In this document: positions 50,625 to 59,500 of the stretch, one piece after another
How positions within the stretch are numbered: the stretch's first letter is position 1
Layout: each line of letters starts with the position of its first letter
NCBI RefSeq assembly: GCF_030503855.1
Contig: NZ_CP129971.1
Coordinates: 2,914,001-2,978,000, forward strand
Reading direction: 5' to 3'
Length of the DNA stretch: 64,000 bases
Origin: Marivirga salinae
Lineage (GTDB): Bacteria > Bacteroidota > Bacteroidia > Cytophagales > Cyclobacteriaceae
Position numbers and translations under genes: made by a program
The notes under the pieces: model-generated
The model's input: the letters and a program-made list of their open reading frames with translations, nothing else
Told to the model about the DNA's origin: nothing
The model's database searches: none

Positions 50625-51917
50625 ATGAAAAAGCTATTAATACTTGGGGCAGGCACAGCGGGCACAATGATGCTCAATAAGCTTGACAAGAAATTAGATA
50701 AAAAGGAATGGGAAATAACCATTATTGACAAAGATGATACTCATTATTATCAACCAGGATTTTTGTTCATTCCTTTTGGTATTTATAAACCTAAAGATGT
50801 TGTAAAAAGCAGAAAGGAGTTTTTTCCGGCAGGTACTCATTTTATTATAGATGAAGTTGACAAAATAAATGGAGATGACAATAAGGTTATTCTTAAAAGT
50901 GGTGAGGTATTAACTTATGATGTTTTAATAGTAGCAACAGGCACCACTCCAGTTCCTAGTGAAACAGAAGGCTTAATGGGACCATTATGGTATAAGGATA
51001 TATTTGATTTCTATACTTTCGAAGGAGCCAGTTTACTAGCGAAGAAATTGGAAAATTGGAAAGGTGGTAAATTGGTTATCAACTTAGCAGAAACGACCAT
51101 AAAATGCCCAGTAGCGCCTTTGGAGTTTGCTTTTTTAGCGGATGCATATTTCACTGAAAAAGGCATAAGAGATAAAGTAGAGATAAATTATGTGACACCT
51201 CTTTCTGGTGCTTTCACCAAACCGATAGCAACCAAAATGTTAAGTCAGCTCATGGAGAAAAAGAATATTCATGTAGTTCCTGATTTTTATTTGGAGCATG
51301 TTGACAATGACCTTAAGAAAATAGTCTCTTATGATGGCATGGAAGTGGAATTTGATTTGCTAGTAAGCATTCCAACTAATATGGGCGCTGATATGGTCGC
51401 AAATAGTAATATGAGCGATGAGGATGATTTGAACTTTATCCCAACTAATAAAGAAACTCTTCAGCATAAGCAACATGAAAACATCTTTGTGATTGGAGAT
51501 GCCACTAACTTACCGACTTCTAAAGCAGGATCAGTAACGCACTTTGAAGGGGAGATTTTGATAGAAAATATCTTGAGTTTTATTAACGGCAAACCTTTGG
51601 AAGCCAAGTTTGATGGACATGCAAACTGCTTTATTGAAACAGGCTTCGGAAAAGCTGCATTAATTGATTTTAATTATACTACTGAGCCATTGCCTGGGCA
51701 ATTTCCTATACCAGTTTTAGGACCAATGGGCCTATTGAAAGAAACTAGAATTAACCATATGGGAAAATTAGCCTTTAAATGGATCTATTGGCATATGTTA
51801 TTAACAGGTAAATCCTTACCGGTTAGTACCAATATGAGTATGACAGGGAAAAAAGCTCCTAAGAAAGAAGAAAATAAAGAGAAAGAAGAGCCTCAACAAG
51901 AGGAAGTTTTATTATAA
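50625..51917 (+). CDS. Sulfide:quinone oxidoreductase (SQR) family flavoprotein
   Basis: A 430-residue FAD protein. LLILGAGTAGTMMLNKLDKK opens the Rossmann fold. The conserved Cys residues of the family are Cys161 (TIKCPVAPLEF) and Cys335 (GHANCFIETG), and the second FAD/quinone region is NIFVIGDATNLPTSKAGS. The C-terminal region (TRINHMGKLAFKWIYWHM) is a membrane-binding amphipathic segment. The length and the two Cys fit SQR types that oxidise sulfide to polysulfide and pass electrons to menaquinone. A Lys/Glu-rich tail ends the protein. DsrC/TusE- and DsrE2-like genes follow within 20 bp, which supports a sulfur role. Confidence 0.9.
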   Translation: MKKLLILGAGTAGTMMLNKLDKKLDKKEWEITIIDKDDTHYYQPGFLFIPFGIYKPKDVVKSRKEFFPAGTHFIIDEVDKINGDDNKVILKSGEVLTYDVLIVATGTTPVPSETEGLMGPLWYKDIFDFYTFEGASLLAKKLENWKGGKLVINLAETTIKCPVAPLEFAFLADAYFTEKGIRDKVEINYVTPLSGAFTKPIATKMLSQLMEKKNIHVVPDFYLEHVDNDLKKIVSYDGMEVEFDLLVSIPTNMGADMVANSNMSDEDDLNFIPTNKETLQHKQHENIFVIGDATNLPTSKAGSVTHFEGEILIENILSFINGKPLEAKFDGHANCFIETGFGKAALIDFNYTTEPLPGQFPIPVLGPMGLLKETRINHMGKLAFKWIYWHMLLTGKSLPVSTNMSMTGKKAPKKEENKEKEEPQQEEVLL

Positions 51918-51932
51918 CAAAATATCAAGACC

Positions 51933-52244
51933 ATGGACACATTAACAATCAACAAATCAGCAATTAAGGTAAATGAAGAAGGTTATTTCACAGATCCATC
52001 TCAATGGAATGAAGATATAGCTGTAGAAATGGCTAAGCAGCAAAATATAGACCTTAGTGAGAAGCATTTTGAAGTTTTGCATTTCTTAAGAAATAAGTAT
52101 GCAGAGGAAGTACCACTTACAATTCGTAAAGTGGGAAAATCTGGAATTGTGGACATCAAAGAATTTTATAAACTCTTCCCAGGTGGACCATTAAAGATAT
52201 CTAGTAAAATAGCAGGGATTCCAAAACCCGTAAGTTGTGTTTAA
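51933..52244 (+). CDS. DsrC/TusE-family sulfur carrier
   Basis: A 103-residue protein with the family features EEGYFTDPSQWNEDIAVEMA, HFEVLHFLRNKYAEEVPLTI, FPGGPLKISSKIAGIPKP and a C-terminal -SCV. The penultimate Cys that carries sulfane sulfur is kept; the second Cys of dissimilatory DsrC, expected about 11 residues before the end, is Ser here. No DsrAB, TusBCD or Hdr genes are in the window. It probably passes persulfide sulfur in the cytoplasm, with the SQR (15 bp upstream) and DsrE2 (18 bp downstream) as partners. Confidence 0.9.
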   Translation: MDTLTINKSAIKVNEEGYFTDPSQWNEDIAVEMAKQQNIDLSEKHFEVLHFLRNKYAEEVPLTIRKVGKSGIVDIKEFYKLFPGGPLKISSKIAGIPKPVSCV

Positions 52245-52262
52245 CCCTTTAAAGAAATAGTC

Positions 52263-52787
52263 ATGGAAGTCGTTAAAGAAATGACCGCAAATAAAGTGGT
52301 TGCTAAAGAGAAAAAAGAAGTAAAAAAAATATTGGTCATCTGTGCCAGAGGCACATTAGAGGATGTTTATGCTGCTCTTATAATGGCTAATGGTGCTTTG
52401 GCGGAAGGAAAAGAAGCTAAAATGTTCTTCACCTTTTTTGGACTTGACGCCATTACAAAGAAAAAAGCAGATCACCTCCATACTGCCACAGTGGGAAACC
52501 CAGCTTTTATGAGAGGATTACCTACTATGATTGGTGGCTTACCTGGTTTTGAGGCACTTGCTTCATCCATGATGAAAAAAGAGATGGATAAATTAGACAT
52601 TCCACCCGTAACAGAATTTTTTGAAATGATTGAAGCCGGTGGGGGTGAAATATACGCTTGTAAATTGGCAGCAGATATGTTCCATCTTAAAAAAGAGGAC
52701 TTTATTCCTGAGGTTAATGATATCATTACCGTTGGCCAAATGTACGAACTGGCTGAGGGAGAAGGTACCCACATGGTGTTTATTTGA
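52263..52787 (+). CDS. DsrE2-like sulfur-transfer protein
   Basis: A 174-residue DsrE/DsrF-like protein. ILVICARGTLEDVYAALIMANGA and AKMFFTFFGLDAI open the fold, GLPGFEALASSMMKKEMDKL lies in the centre, and Cys in GGEIYACKLAADMF is the conserved residue for sulfur binding. This longer DsrE2 type often has membrane association and occurs beside TusA/DsrC- or SQR-type genes in sulfide-using bacteria. It is the last gene of the SQR operon and is followed by a terminator. Confidence 0.88.
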   Translation: MEVVKEMTANKVVAKEKKEVKKILVICARGTLEDVYAALIMANGALAEGKEAKMFFTFFGLDAITKKKADHLHTATVGNPAFMRGLPTMIGGLPGFEALASSMMKKEMDKLDIPPVTEFFEMIEAGGGEIYACKLAADMFHLKKEDFIPEVNDIITVGQMYELAEGEGTHMVFI

Positions 52788-52838
52788 TTGTTTCTGATAC
52801 CTAATCATATTATAAAGTCTTAAATTAGGTTCTTTTAT

Positions 52839-52866
52839 AAGGGAAAGAAATCACTTTCCCTTTTTC
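52839..52866 (+). terminator. Terminator of the SQR-dsrC-dsrE2 operon
   Basis: AAGGGAAAG and CTTTCCCTT form a perfect 9-bp stem around AAATCA, followed by a TTTT tract. It lies 52 bp after the DsrE2 stop. Confidence 0.88.
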
Positions 52867-53376
52867 TATTTATGACCTCAATAAATAAAATTCTTTTCCG
52901 AAGGGATTTGCTAAATTATATTTTATAGCATTAACTCCTTTCTAGTTATCATATTTATCAAAGGGCAATTTTTGAGATAGAAAAGAGACAGAATTATACA
53001 AGAGAGGTATAAAAACAGAAGACGGGCATCTAGATTACAATCAACGCCCGCCTCAAATGGTATTTCCTTAGATTTACCATATGTCAAGTTACAGTTATTG
53101 TGGACTCATCTTAATAGCTTTTAGCTTATGAGATTCAGATTAAATAAAGCTTCATTCTTCCCAAATCCTTTCCTAAATTGAAAAGGAAGATTTCCGAAAT
53201 CCGGATTTCATTTAACCCAGTCTTAAAGACTTTCCTTTTATCTCTGGCTTGATGATATAAAGATATAAAGCTTTTAAATCTTAAGCGATGATGGATATCA
53301 ACACTTTTGATAATTCTTATCATCGACATTATGTGAATTATTCGTGTTATTGAGGAATCAAATAAAGGAAAAAATC
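52867..53376. other. Gene-free 510-bp spacer with several palindromes
   Basis: No convincing gene is seen; the reverse open frame at 53135-53329 lacks family features. The stretch holds a GC-rich hairpin (CGGGC 53023-53027 with GCCCG 53046-53050), a perfect 14-bp palindrome GAAATCCGGATTTC (53196-53209), and TGATAA-TTC-TTATCA (53308-53322), 54 bp before the cupin start. A TTATCA pair lies near 52947. It may include the promoter region of the cupin-acyl-CoA synthetase genes and possibly a small RNA. Confidence 0.5.
53308..53322 (+). promoter_or_regulatory. Inverted repeat TGATAA-TTC-TTATCA
   Basis: Perfect 6-bp arms with a 3-bp centre, 54 bp before the cupin gene start. It shares the GATAA/TTATC half-sites of the palindromes upstream of the SQR gene. 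Confidence 0.35.
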
Positions 53377-53754
53377 ATGTTAGTCGAATTAGAAAAAAAC
53401 AAACTGGATAAGTATACTGAAAAGAGACCTTGGGGTAATTTTGAGCAATTTACGCATAATGAAAAGTGTACGGTTAAATTAATTAATGTTGATGCTCACG
53501 CTGAGCTTAGTTTACAATACCATTTAAAAAGAAGTGAGTTTTGGAAAGTTATAGAGGGAAGCCCAATTATTTTGATAGGAAATCAAAAAGTGACAGCCAA
53601 TAAAGGCGATGAGTTTTATATACCACAATTAACACATCACCAAATTATTACAGAAAGTAAACCAGCTTGTATTTTAGAAATTGCATTTGGTGATTTTGAT
53701 GAAAATGACATTGTAAGAATTAAGGATAAATATAATAGAGTCAAAAATGAGTGA
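53377..53754 (+). CDS. Cupin protein like the C-terminal domain of type II mannose-6-phosphate isomerase
   Basis: A 125-residue single-domain cupin. The ATG at 53377, preceded by a purine-rich AAAGGA, was chosen over a TTG further upstream. RPWGNFEQFTHNEKCTVKLI, LQYHLKRSEFWKVIEGSPII and FYIPQLTHHQI match the metal-binding phosphomannose isomerase cupin of AlgA/ManC-type enzymes. No guanylyltransferase domain is attached. Its reaction here is unknown; the close position (57 bp) before an acyl-CoA synthetase gene suggests co-expression. Confidence 0.85.
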   Translation: MLVELEKNKLDKYTEKRPWGNFEQFTHNEKCTVKLINVDAHAELSLQYHLKRSEFWKVIEGSPIILIGNQKVTANKGDEFYIPQLTHHQIITESKPACILEIAFGDFDENDIVRIKDKYNRVKNE

Positions 53755-53811
53755 AATTCATTCCCTTAGAAGTATTTAAATGGTTACTTACTTTAGTTAA
53801 GCAGGAAACAG

Positions 53812-55926
53812 ATGATCTTTAAAAAAAAACAATTTGAATTATTATTCTATCCTAAACAAATAGCCATTATTGGTGCTTCTACTAAAGTCAACAAAGTAGG
53901 CTATGCTTTATTGAAAAACATATTGGACGCAGATTATAAGGGTGAAGTTTTTCCAGTTAACATTAATGCAAAGCAAATTCTTGGAGTTAAAACCTATCAA
54001 AATATAAAGGAAATAAATCATTCCATTGACCTTGCAATTATTGCAGTTGCTGCTCCTATTGTTCCTGAAATATTAACTGATTGTCAAAAGAAAGGAATTA
54101 AAGCAATCATCATTATTTCAGCTGGGTTTAAAGAAACGGGATTAATAAGTGGTAAAATATTAGAGCAACAGATATCAAATTTTATTTCCGAACATGATTT
54201 ATTGGTTGTAGGACCTAATTGTCTAGGCATTATCAATACAGATCCAAAAACTAGTCTTAATGCCACTTTTGCCAGAGCCATACCACCGAGAGGTAATATT
54301 GCATTTATTTCTCAAAGTGGCGCCATTGGTATTCACGCATTAGAATTTGCTGATAAGCACGATATTGGATTCAGTAAATTTGTGACCATTGGCAATAAAT
54401 CTGCCTTGGATGAAAATGACTTTATAGACTATTTATACAATGATATCCAAACAAAGGTCATATTAATATATCTCGAGAATTTTGCAGATGGTATTCGTTT
54501 TCGAGAAATCGTAAAAAGAAACAATAAAATAAATAGAAAGCCTATTATTCTTTTAAAATCTGGGCGAAGTGAAAGTGGTAAAAAGGCAGCGCTTTCTCAC
54601 ACCGGTTCATTGGCAGGAGAGGATGGAATGATTTCGTATTTTCTGGAAGATTGCAGTGTGATAAGGGTTAATACGATGGAAGAAATGTTCCATTCAGCGA
54701 TGATCATGGCCAATCAGCCAGTTCCTAAAGGTGATAAACTATTAGTGGTTACCAACGCAGGTGGACAGGGAATAATGGCAATGGATAGTGCAGAGAAATA
54801 TCATCTAAAAGTTGCAGAACTATTAGAAGAGGAACAACATCTATTAAAAACTTTACTTCCACCACCTGCATCTGTAAAGAATCCTATTGATATATTAGGT
54901 GACGCAACCGCTGATAGATATCGCGATACCCTCAGAGATTTAATTAAGTTAAATTCTTTTGACTTGTTACTTGTCATATGCACACCTCAGTTTATGACCA
55001 AAAGAGAAGAAATTCTGAAAAGTCTTAAATCAATCTTAGAGAAAGCAAGAAAAAGGAATATACCAATTGCAGCAGTTTTTCCGAATGTACAAGATGATGC
55101 TGTTATGAAATTGTTTGATGAATATGATTTACCAAATTATGAATTTCCTGAGCAAGCGGTGAAGGCACTTTCATATTATTCGAACTTTGGAAAGTATTCA
55201 CAAACGGAAGAATTAAACCCATCCAAAAAATTAGCTGAAAGGAAATACTTGACTATTAAAAAGCAGATAGATGAATTAAAAAAGGCAGGCGAACGCTATT
55301 TTAATGAAATTCAAAGCTATAGTTTATTAAAAGAATTTGGATTTGAAATAGCACCTTATGCTGTTTCAACTAATTTAAAAGAGGCACTTCAGACTAGTAA
55401 AATTAAGTATCCAATGGTTGCTAAAATTTTGGCAAAAGGTGTGATTCATAAGTATGATATCGGAGGTGTAATTGTGAATATCTCCAACAAAAATGACTTA
55501 ATAGAAGCCTTTAGTAAGATATCAACTTGTGTGTCAGCAGATCGCTTTCAAGCTGTAGTACTCCAAAGTATGGTTAAAAATGGAGTCGAGTTAATAATGG
55601 GGATTAAGTATCATGAAGGATTTGGGCATGCCATAATGTTTGGGATGGGTGGAACCAAAGTAGAAATTCTTCAGGATGTAATTTTTGGTATGGCTCCATT
55701 ATCTAAAACAAAAGCACTTCAAATGATCAATTCAATAAAAGGGGTCAAGTTGTTAGAAGGTTACAGATCTCAGCCTCCAGTAAATAAAGAAGGCTTGGCA
55801 AATTTGCTGCTAAAATTATCCTATATAGTTTATAATTTCCCAGAAATCAGTTCATTAGATCTCAATCCTGTATTTGCTTCTGAAACAGAGCTTTTAGTCG
55901 CTGATGCAAGAATCTTCATTAAATAA
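53812..55926 (+). CDS. ADP-forming acetate/acyl-CoA ligase
   Basis: A 704-residue fused enzyme of the NDP-forming acyl-CoA synthetase family. An N-terminal CoA-binding domain (FYPKQIAIIGASTKVNKVGY) is followed by two succinyl-CoA-ligase flavodoxin-like domains with the phospho-His near residue 263 in ALSHTGSLAGED, and an ATP-grasp domain from about 475 (YSLLKEFGFEIAPYAVS, YPMVAKILAKGVIHKYDIGG). It converts acetyl-CoA, ADP and phosphate to acetate and ATP, or acts on related acyl groups. Beside PFOR and Rnf it would finish pyruvate fermentation with substrate-level ATP. An A9 run follows the start codon. Confidence 0.9.
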   Translation: MIFKKKQFELLFYPKQIAIIGASTKVNKVGYALLKNILDADYKGEVFPVNINAKQILGVKTYQNIKEINHSIDLAIIAVAAPIVPEILTDCQKKGIKAIIIISAGFKETGLISGKILEQQISNFISEHDLLVVGPNCLGIINTDPKTSLNATFARAIPPRGNIAFISQSGAIGIHALEFADKHDIGFSKFVTIGNKSALDENDFIDYLYNDIQTKVILIYLENFADGIRFREIVKRNNKINRKPIILLKSGRSESGKKAALSHTGSLAGEDGMISYFLEDCSVIRVNTMEEMFHSAMIMANQPVPKGDKLLVVTNAGGQGIMAMDSAEKYHLKVAELLEEEQHLLKTLLPPPASVKNPIDILGDATADRYRDTLRDLIKLNSFDLLLVICTPQFMTKREEILKSLKSILEKARKRNIPIAAVFPNVQDDAVMKLFDEYDLPNYEFPEQAVKALSYYSNFGKYSQTEELNPSKKLAERKYLTIKKQIDELKKAGERYFNEIQSYSLLKEFGFEIAPYAVSTNLKEALQTSKIKYPMVAKILAKGVIHKYDIGGVIVNISNKNDLIEAFSKISTCVSADRFQAVVLQSMVKNGVELIMGIKYHEGFGHAIMFGMGGTKVEILQDVIFGMAPLSKTKALQMINSIKGVKLLEGYRSQPPVNKEGLANLLLKLSYIVYNFPEISSLDLNPVFASETELLVADARIFIK

Positions 55927-55949
55927 ATTATCTATCCCAACCTGATAAT
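55927..55949 (+). promoter_or_regulatory. ATTATC-N11-GATAAT pair upstream of the HEPN-PFOR genes
   Basis: The same half-sites as before the SQR and cupin genes, with perfect 6-bp arms, directly after the acyl-CoA ligase stop codon. Further on, near 56105-56145, GATTTAAATC and GATTTAAGTC form a near-direct repeat, the first being a perfect palindrome. These are possible operators of the HEPN-PFOR-Rnf transcript. Confidence 0.35.
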
Positions 55950-56193
55950 GCTATTCAATAACCTAGCTAAAATCAGTCATTTCTAATTTTTGAATAAATC
56001 CCCTCAGTAGACCTAAGAAATTGATGATTTAATGAAACAACCCTAGAGGAAAGCAGAGCCAATAAAACATATAACTCCTAGTGTATATTTATAATTTATG
56101 CTCTCGATTTAAATCATAGATTTTGGTGATTTAAGTCATAATATGTCTCAATACCAATTTGTAGATTTATTTCCATAACAAAATGCTACCGAT

Positions 56194-56553
56194 ATGGAAG
56201 AGATGACTAAAACCCTCCAAGAAACGGCTGATGAGCTGTTATCAAGAGCTAATAATGAATTATGCAAACCTGAAGAGGACGTAGTACACTACAGCGTTTG
56301 TCAGAATGCATATAACGCCATCGTAAATTTTTTAGGAAGTTTTCTTTTAGAAAATGGAGCTGATTTTGATAAATCTTCAAATGTAGCTGACTTACTTTCT
56401 AGATGTAGAGAAATTGATAAAAGATTTAATGAACTCCATTTAGCACCACTTTATCATCCTACGCAAAACGAGGATGTGTGGATGAGTTTAGATACCGTCA
56501 ATAGTTTTATGGCGATGGCTACAAATACACGAAATATGGTGCTTGGTAAATAA
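56194..56553 (+). CDS. Small helical HEPN-like protein
   Basis: A 119-residue all-helical protein. Helix pattern and residues such as YSVCQNAYNAIVNFLGSFLLENG, then VADLLSRCREIDKRFNEL, resemble HEPN-domain proteins, which often pair with nucleotidyltransferases or act as RNases. The HEPN RNase motif R-x4-6-H is not clear here. No nucleotidyltransferase gene is near. It lies 22 bp before the giant PFOR gene, so it is expected to be co-expressed with that enzyme. The family assignment is tentative. Confidence 0.55.
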   Translation: MEEMTKTLQETADELLSRANNELCKPEEDVVHYSVCQNAYNAIVNFLGSFLLENGADFDKSSNVADLLSRCREIDKRFNELHLAPLYHPTQNEDVWMSLDTVNSFMAMATNTRNMVLGK

Positions 56554-56575
56554 ATAAAAATTAAAGGAAAGACTC

Positions 56576-59500
56576 ATGAGTAAGATTGTCAAACCGAAAT
56601 ATCCAGGAATCGCTGCAGCACTAGACGGCAATTCTGCAGCCATTATGTGCGAACGTGAATCCTCAGATGCAGCTGGAGCTTATCCGATCACTCCATCTAC
56701 GCAAATGGGAGAGTACTGGGCGGAAGAGGCCGCAAAAGGACATCTCAATATTTCAAATAAGCCACTTATATTCATTGAACCTGAAGGAGAACATGCAGCA
56801 GCAGCTGTAACTGCCGGACTTTCTATGACTGGTCAACGAGCAGCTAATTTTTCGTCTGGTCAGGGCATTGCCTATATGCATGAATCCTTGTATGCGGCAG
56901 TCGGTAAGAGACTTACTTATGTGTTGAATATAGGAGCCAGAGCCATGACAAAGGCCACGCTCAACGTTCATGCCGGACACGATGACTACCATGCAGTGGA
57001 TGACACAGGTTTTTTTCAGCTATTTGCCAAGAATGCCCAACATGTAGCCGATCTCAATGTTATTGCCCACCGTGTAGCAGAATTGGCCCTTACACCTGGA
57101 ATTATTGCTCAAGATGGATTTTTAACCACTCACTTAATTGAAAGCTTATTAGTTCCAGAACGTGAGTTAATCAAAGAATTTCTAGGTAGACCTGATGATA
57201 TCATAAACACACCAACTCCAGCTCAAAAAATAATTTTCGGTGAACAAAGAAGAAGGATTCCTGAGTTATGGGATGTGGATAATCCAATGATGGCGGGTAT
57301 CGTTCAAAATCAAGATTCCTATATGCAAAGTGTGGCTGCCCAACGACCATTCTTTTTTGATCATATTAAAGAATTAACCGATCAAGCTTTTAAAGAATAT
57401 GGGGAACTGACAGGTAGAAAGTATCAACGTGTAATGTCTTATAAAGCTGAAGATGCTGATTACCTGATTCTTGCTCAGGGAAGTGTAATTCCAAGTGCTG
57501 AAGCAGTAGTTGATTATCTTAGAGAGACTCGAAAACTCAAAGTGGGTGTAGTAGATTTAGTGATGTTCCGTCCATTTCCTGCTGATCACCTATCCAAAAT
57601 CCTTAAAGGAAAAAAAGGAGTGGTGGTCTTGGAAAGACTGGATCAACCGCTAGCAGAAGATTTACCAATAGCGCGTGAGCTTCGGTCAGTCTTATCAAAA
57701 TGCCTCGAAAATGGGCTTTCAAAAAGGGATAAACCTTATCCTGAAATCGAATCTTATCAATTAAAAGAAGTACCAAGAATTTATTCTGGTTCCTTTGGAA
57801 TGGGTAGCCGTGATTTGCAAGCTGAAGGGATCATAGGTGCTGTTGAAAATATGCTGCCTGAAGGCAAACACAAAAAATTATTTTACTTATCCATAGATTT
57901 TATCCGTGACAATCCTTTTACACCTAAGCAAAGAGCTCATCAAGAGACCATAGAGGCGGCATATCCTAAAGTAAAGGAATTAGCAGTGCATGGCTCTGAG
58001 AGCCCCAACCTTATGCCAAAAGGAGCTACTACTGTTCGTTTCCACTCTGTTGGGGGATGGGGCGCTATAACTACAGGTAAAAACTTGGCAATGACACTAT
58101 ATGACTTGCTTGGTTATGATATTAAAGCAAATCCAAAATATGGTTCAGAGAAGAAAGGACAACCCACCACTTACTATCTAGCCGCAGCTCCAGAACCTAT
58201 TCGAATGAACTGCGAGTTCTATTTTGTGGATGTGGTTTTATCACCTGATCCAAATGTATTTAAGCATACCAATGCACTTGCAGGCTTAAAAGATGGTGGA
58301 TGTTTTATAATCCAAAGCGATAAAGCAAATCAGGATGAAGTGTGGGCTAGTATTCCAAAGCAGTATCAAAAATTGATTGTCAAAAATAATATTCATGTTT
58401 TTTACATTGATGGCTTTAAAATCGCCAGAGAAGAAGCTACAGATCCTGAACTTCAGTTACGTATGCAGGGAATTGCCTTTCAAGGAGCCTTCTTTGCAGC
58501 CTCCCCTTTGATGAAAACAGCTGGTTTAAATGAAAAGGAATTATTGCAAGCCATTGAAGATCAATTACAATCCAAATTTGGTGGTAAAGGTCAAAGGGTA
58601 GTGGATGATAATATGCGTGTAGTAAAACGTGGGTTCACAGAAATTACTGAAATCACCAATAAAGAAATTCAGACTGGTTCCGCTATTCATTCCAATGGTT
58701 CTTTTGGAATTCCAATTCCAAAAATGTTGAAGGAGCTGCCACAAAGCAAATCCACCTTGAGTGATATCCATCGGTTTTGGGAGCAAACAGGCAACTTCTA
58801 TGCACAAGGCATGGGAAATGATAATATAACTGATCCTTTCATTGGATTGAGTGTTATGCCGGCTGTTTCTTCAGTATTTCGAGATATGACAGGCATTCGC
58901 TTTGAACATCCTGATTGGATTCCAAATAATTGTACTGCATGCGGCAAATGCTATACGGTTTGCCCGGATACTGCTATACCTGGACTGGTTAGCGAATTAA
59001 AAGATGTGCTGGATACAATAGTTAAGCGGGTTAAAAAGAATCATGAAAAGGTAAGTCACTTACAAAAAGCCGCAAGAACTTTGGAAGGAAAGATCAGGAC
59101 ATTATTGAATTCATCTTCCAATGGTGCTACGGTTAATAATTATGTTAAAGAGGCTATCGATCAGATGATAGACGAGAATAAAGGTCAGGCCGAGATGGTG
59201 GAAGAGCTGGGATGGTTCAGGGAAGAGTTAGGGGATTTTCAATTTGCCCTCACCAGACCATATTATGATTTACATGAAAAGAAAGCGGCAAATAGTGGCG
59301 GTTTATTTAGTATTACTATAAACCCAAATACCTGTAAAGGCTGCAACGAATGCATTCAGGTTTGTGAAGATGATGCGCTCAGGCCAATTATTCAAACTGA
59401 TGGCTCTATAGCTAAACTGAGAAAAGATTGGGACTTATGGATGGACCTTCCTACTACTCCAGAGAAATATAATCGCATTTCTGATCTGGAAGAGAAAATT

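Noticed and set aside
51933..52787. DsrC and DsrE2 genes as evidence of dissimilatory sulfite reduction
   Set aside because: No dsrAB or other dsr genes are present, and the DsrC lacks the second Cys. A sulfur-relay role with SQR is the safer reading.
53135..53329. 64-codon reverse-strand open frame in the spacer before the cupin gene
   Set aside because: It has no recognisable motif, lies over several palindromes, and opposes the direction of all neighbours. Kept only as part of the spacer description.
53821..53829. A9 run after the acyl-CoA ligase start as a phase-variation tract
   Set aside because: The frame is intact and encodes an ordinary Lys-rich start; poly-A tracts are common in this AT-rich DNA, so there is no positive evidence for switching.
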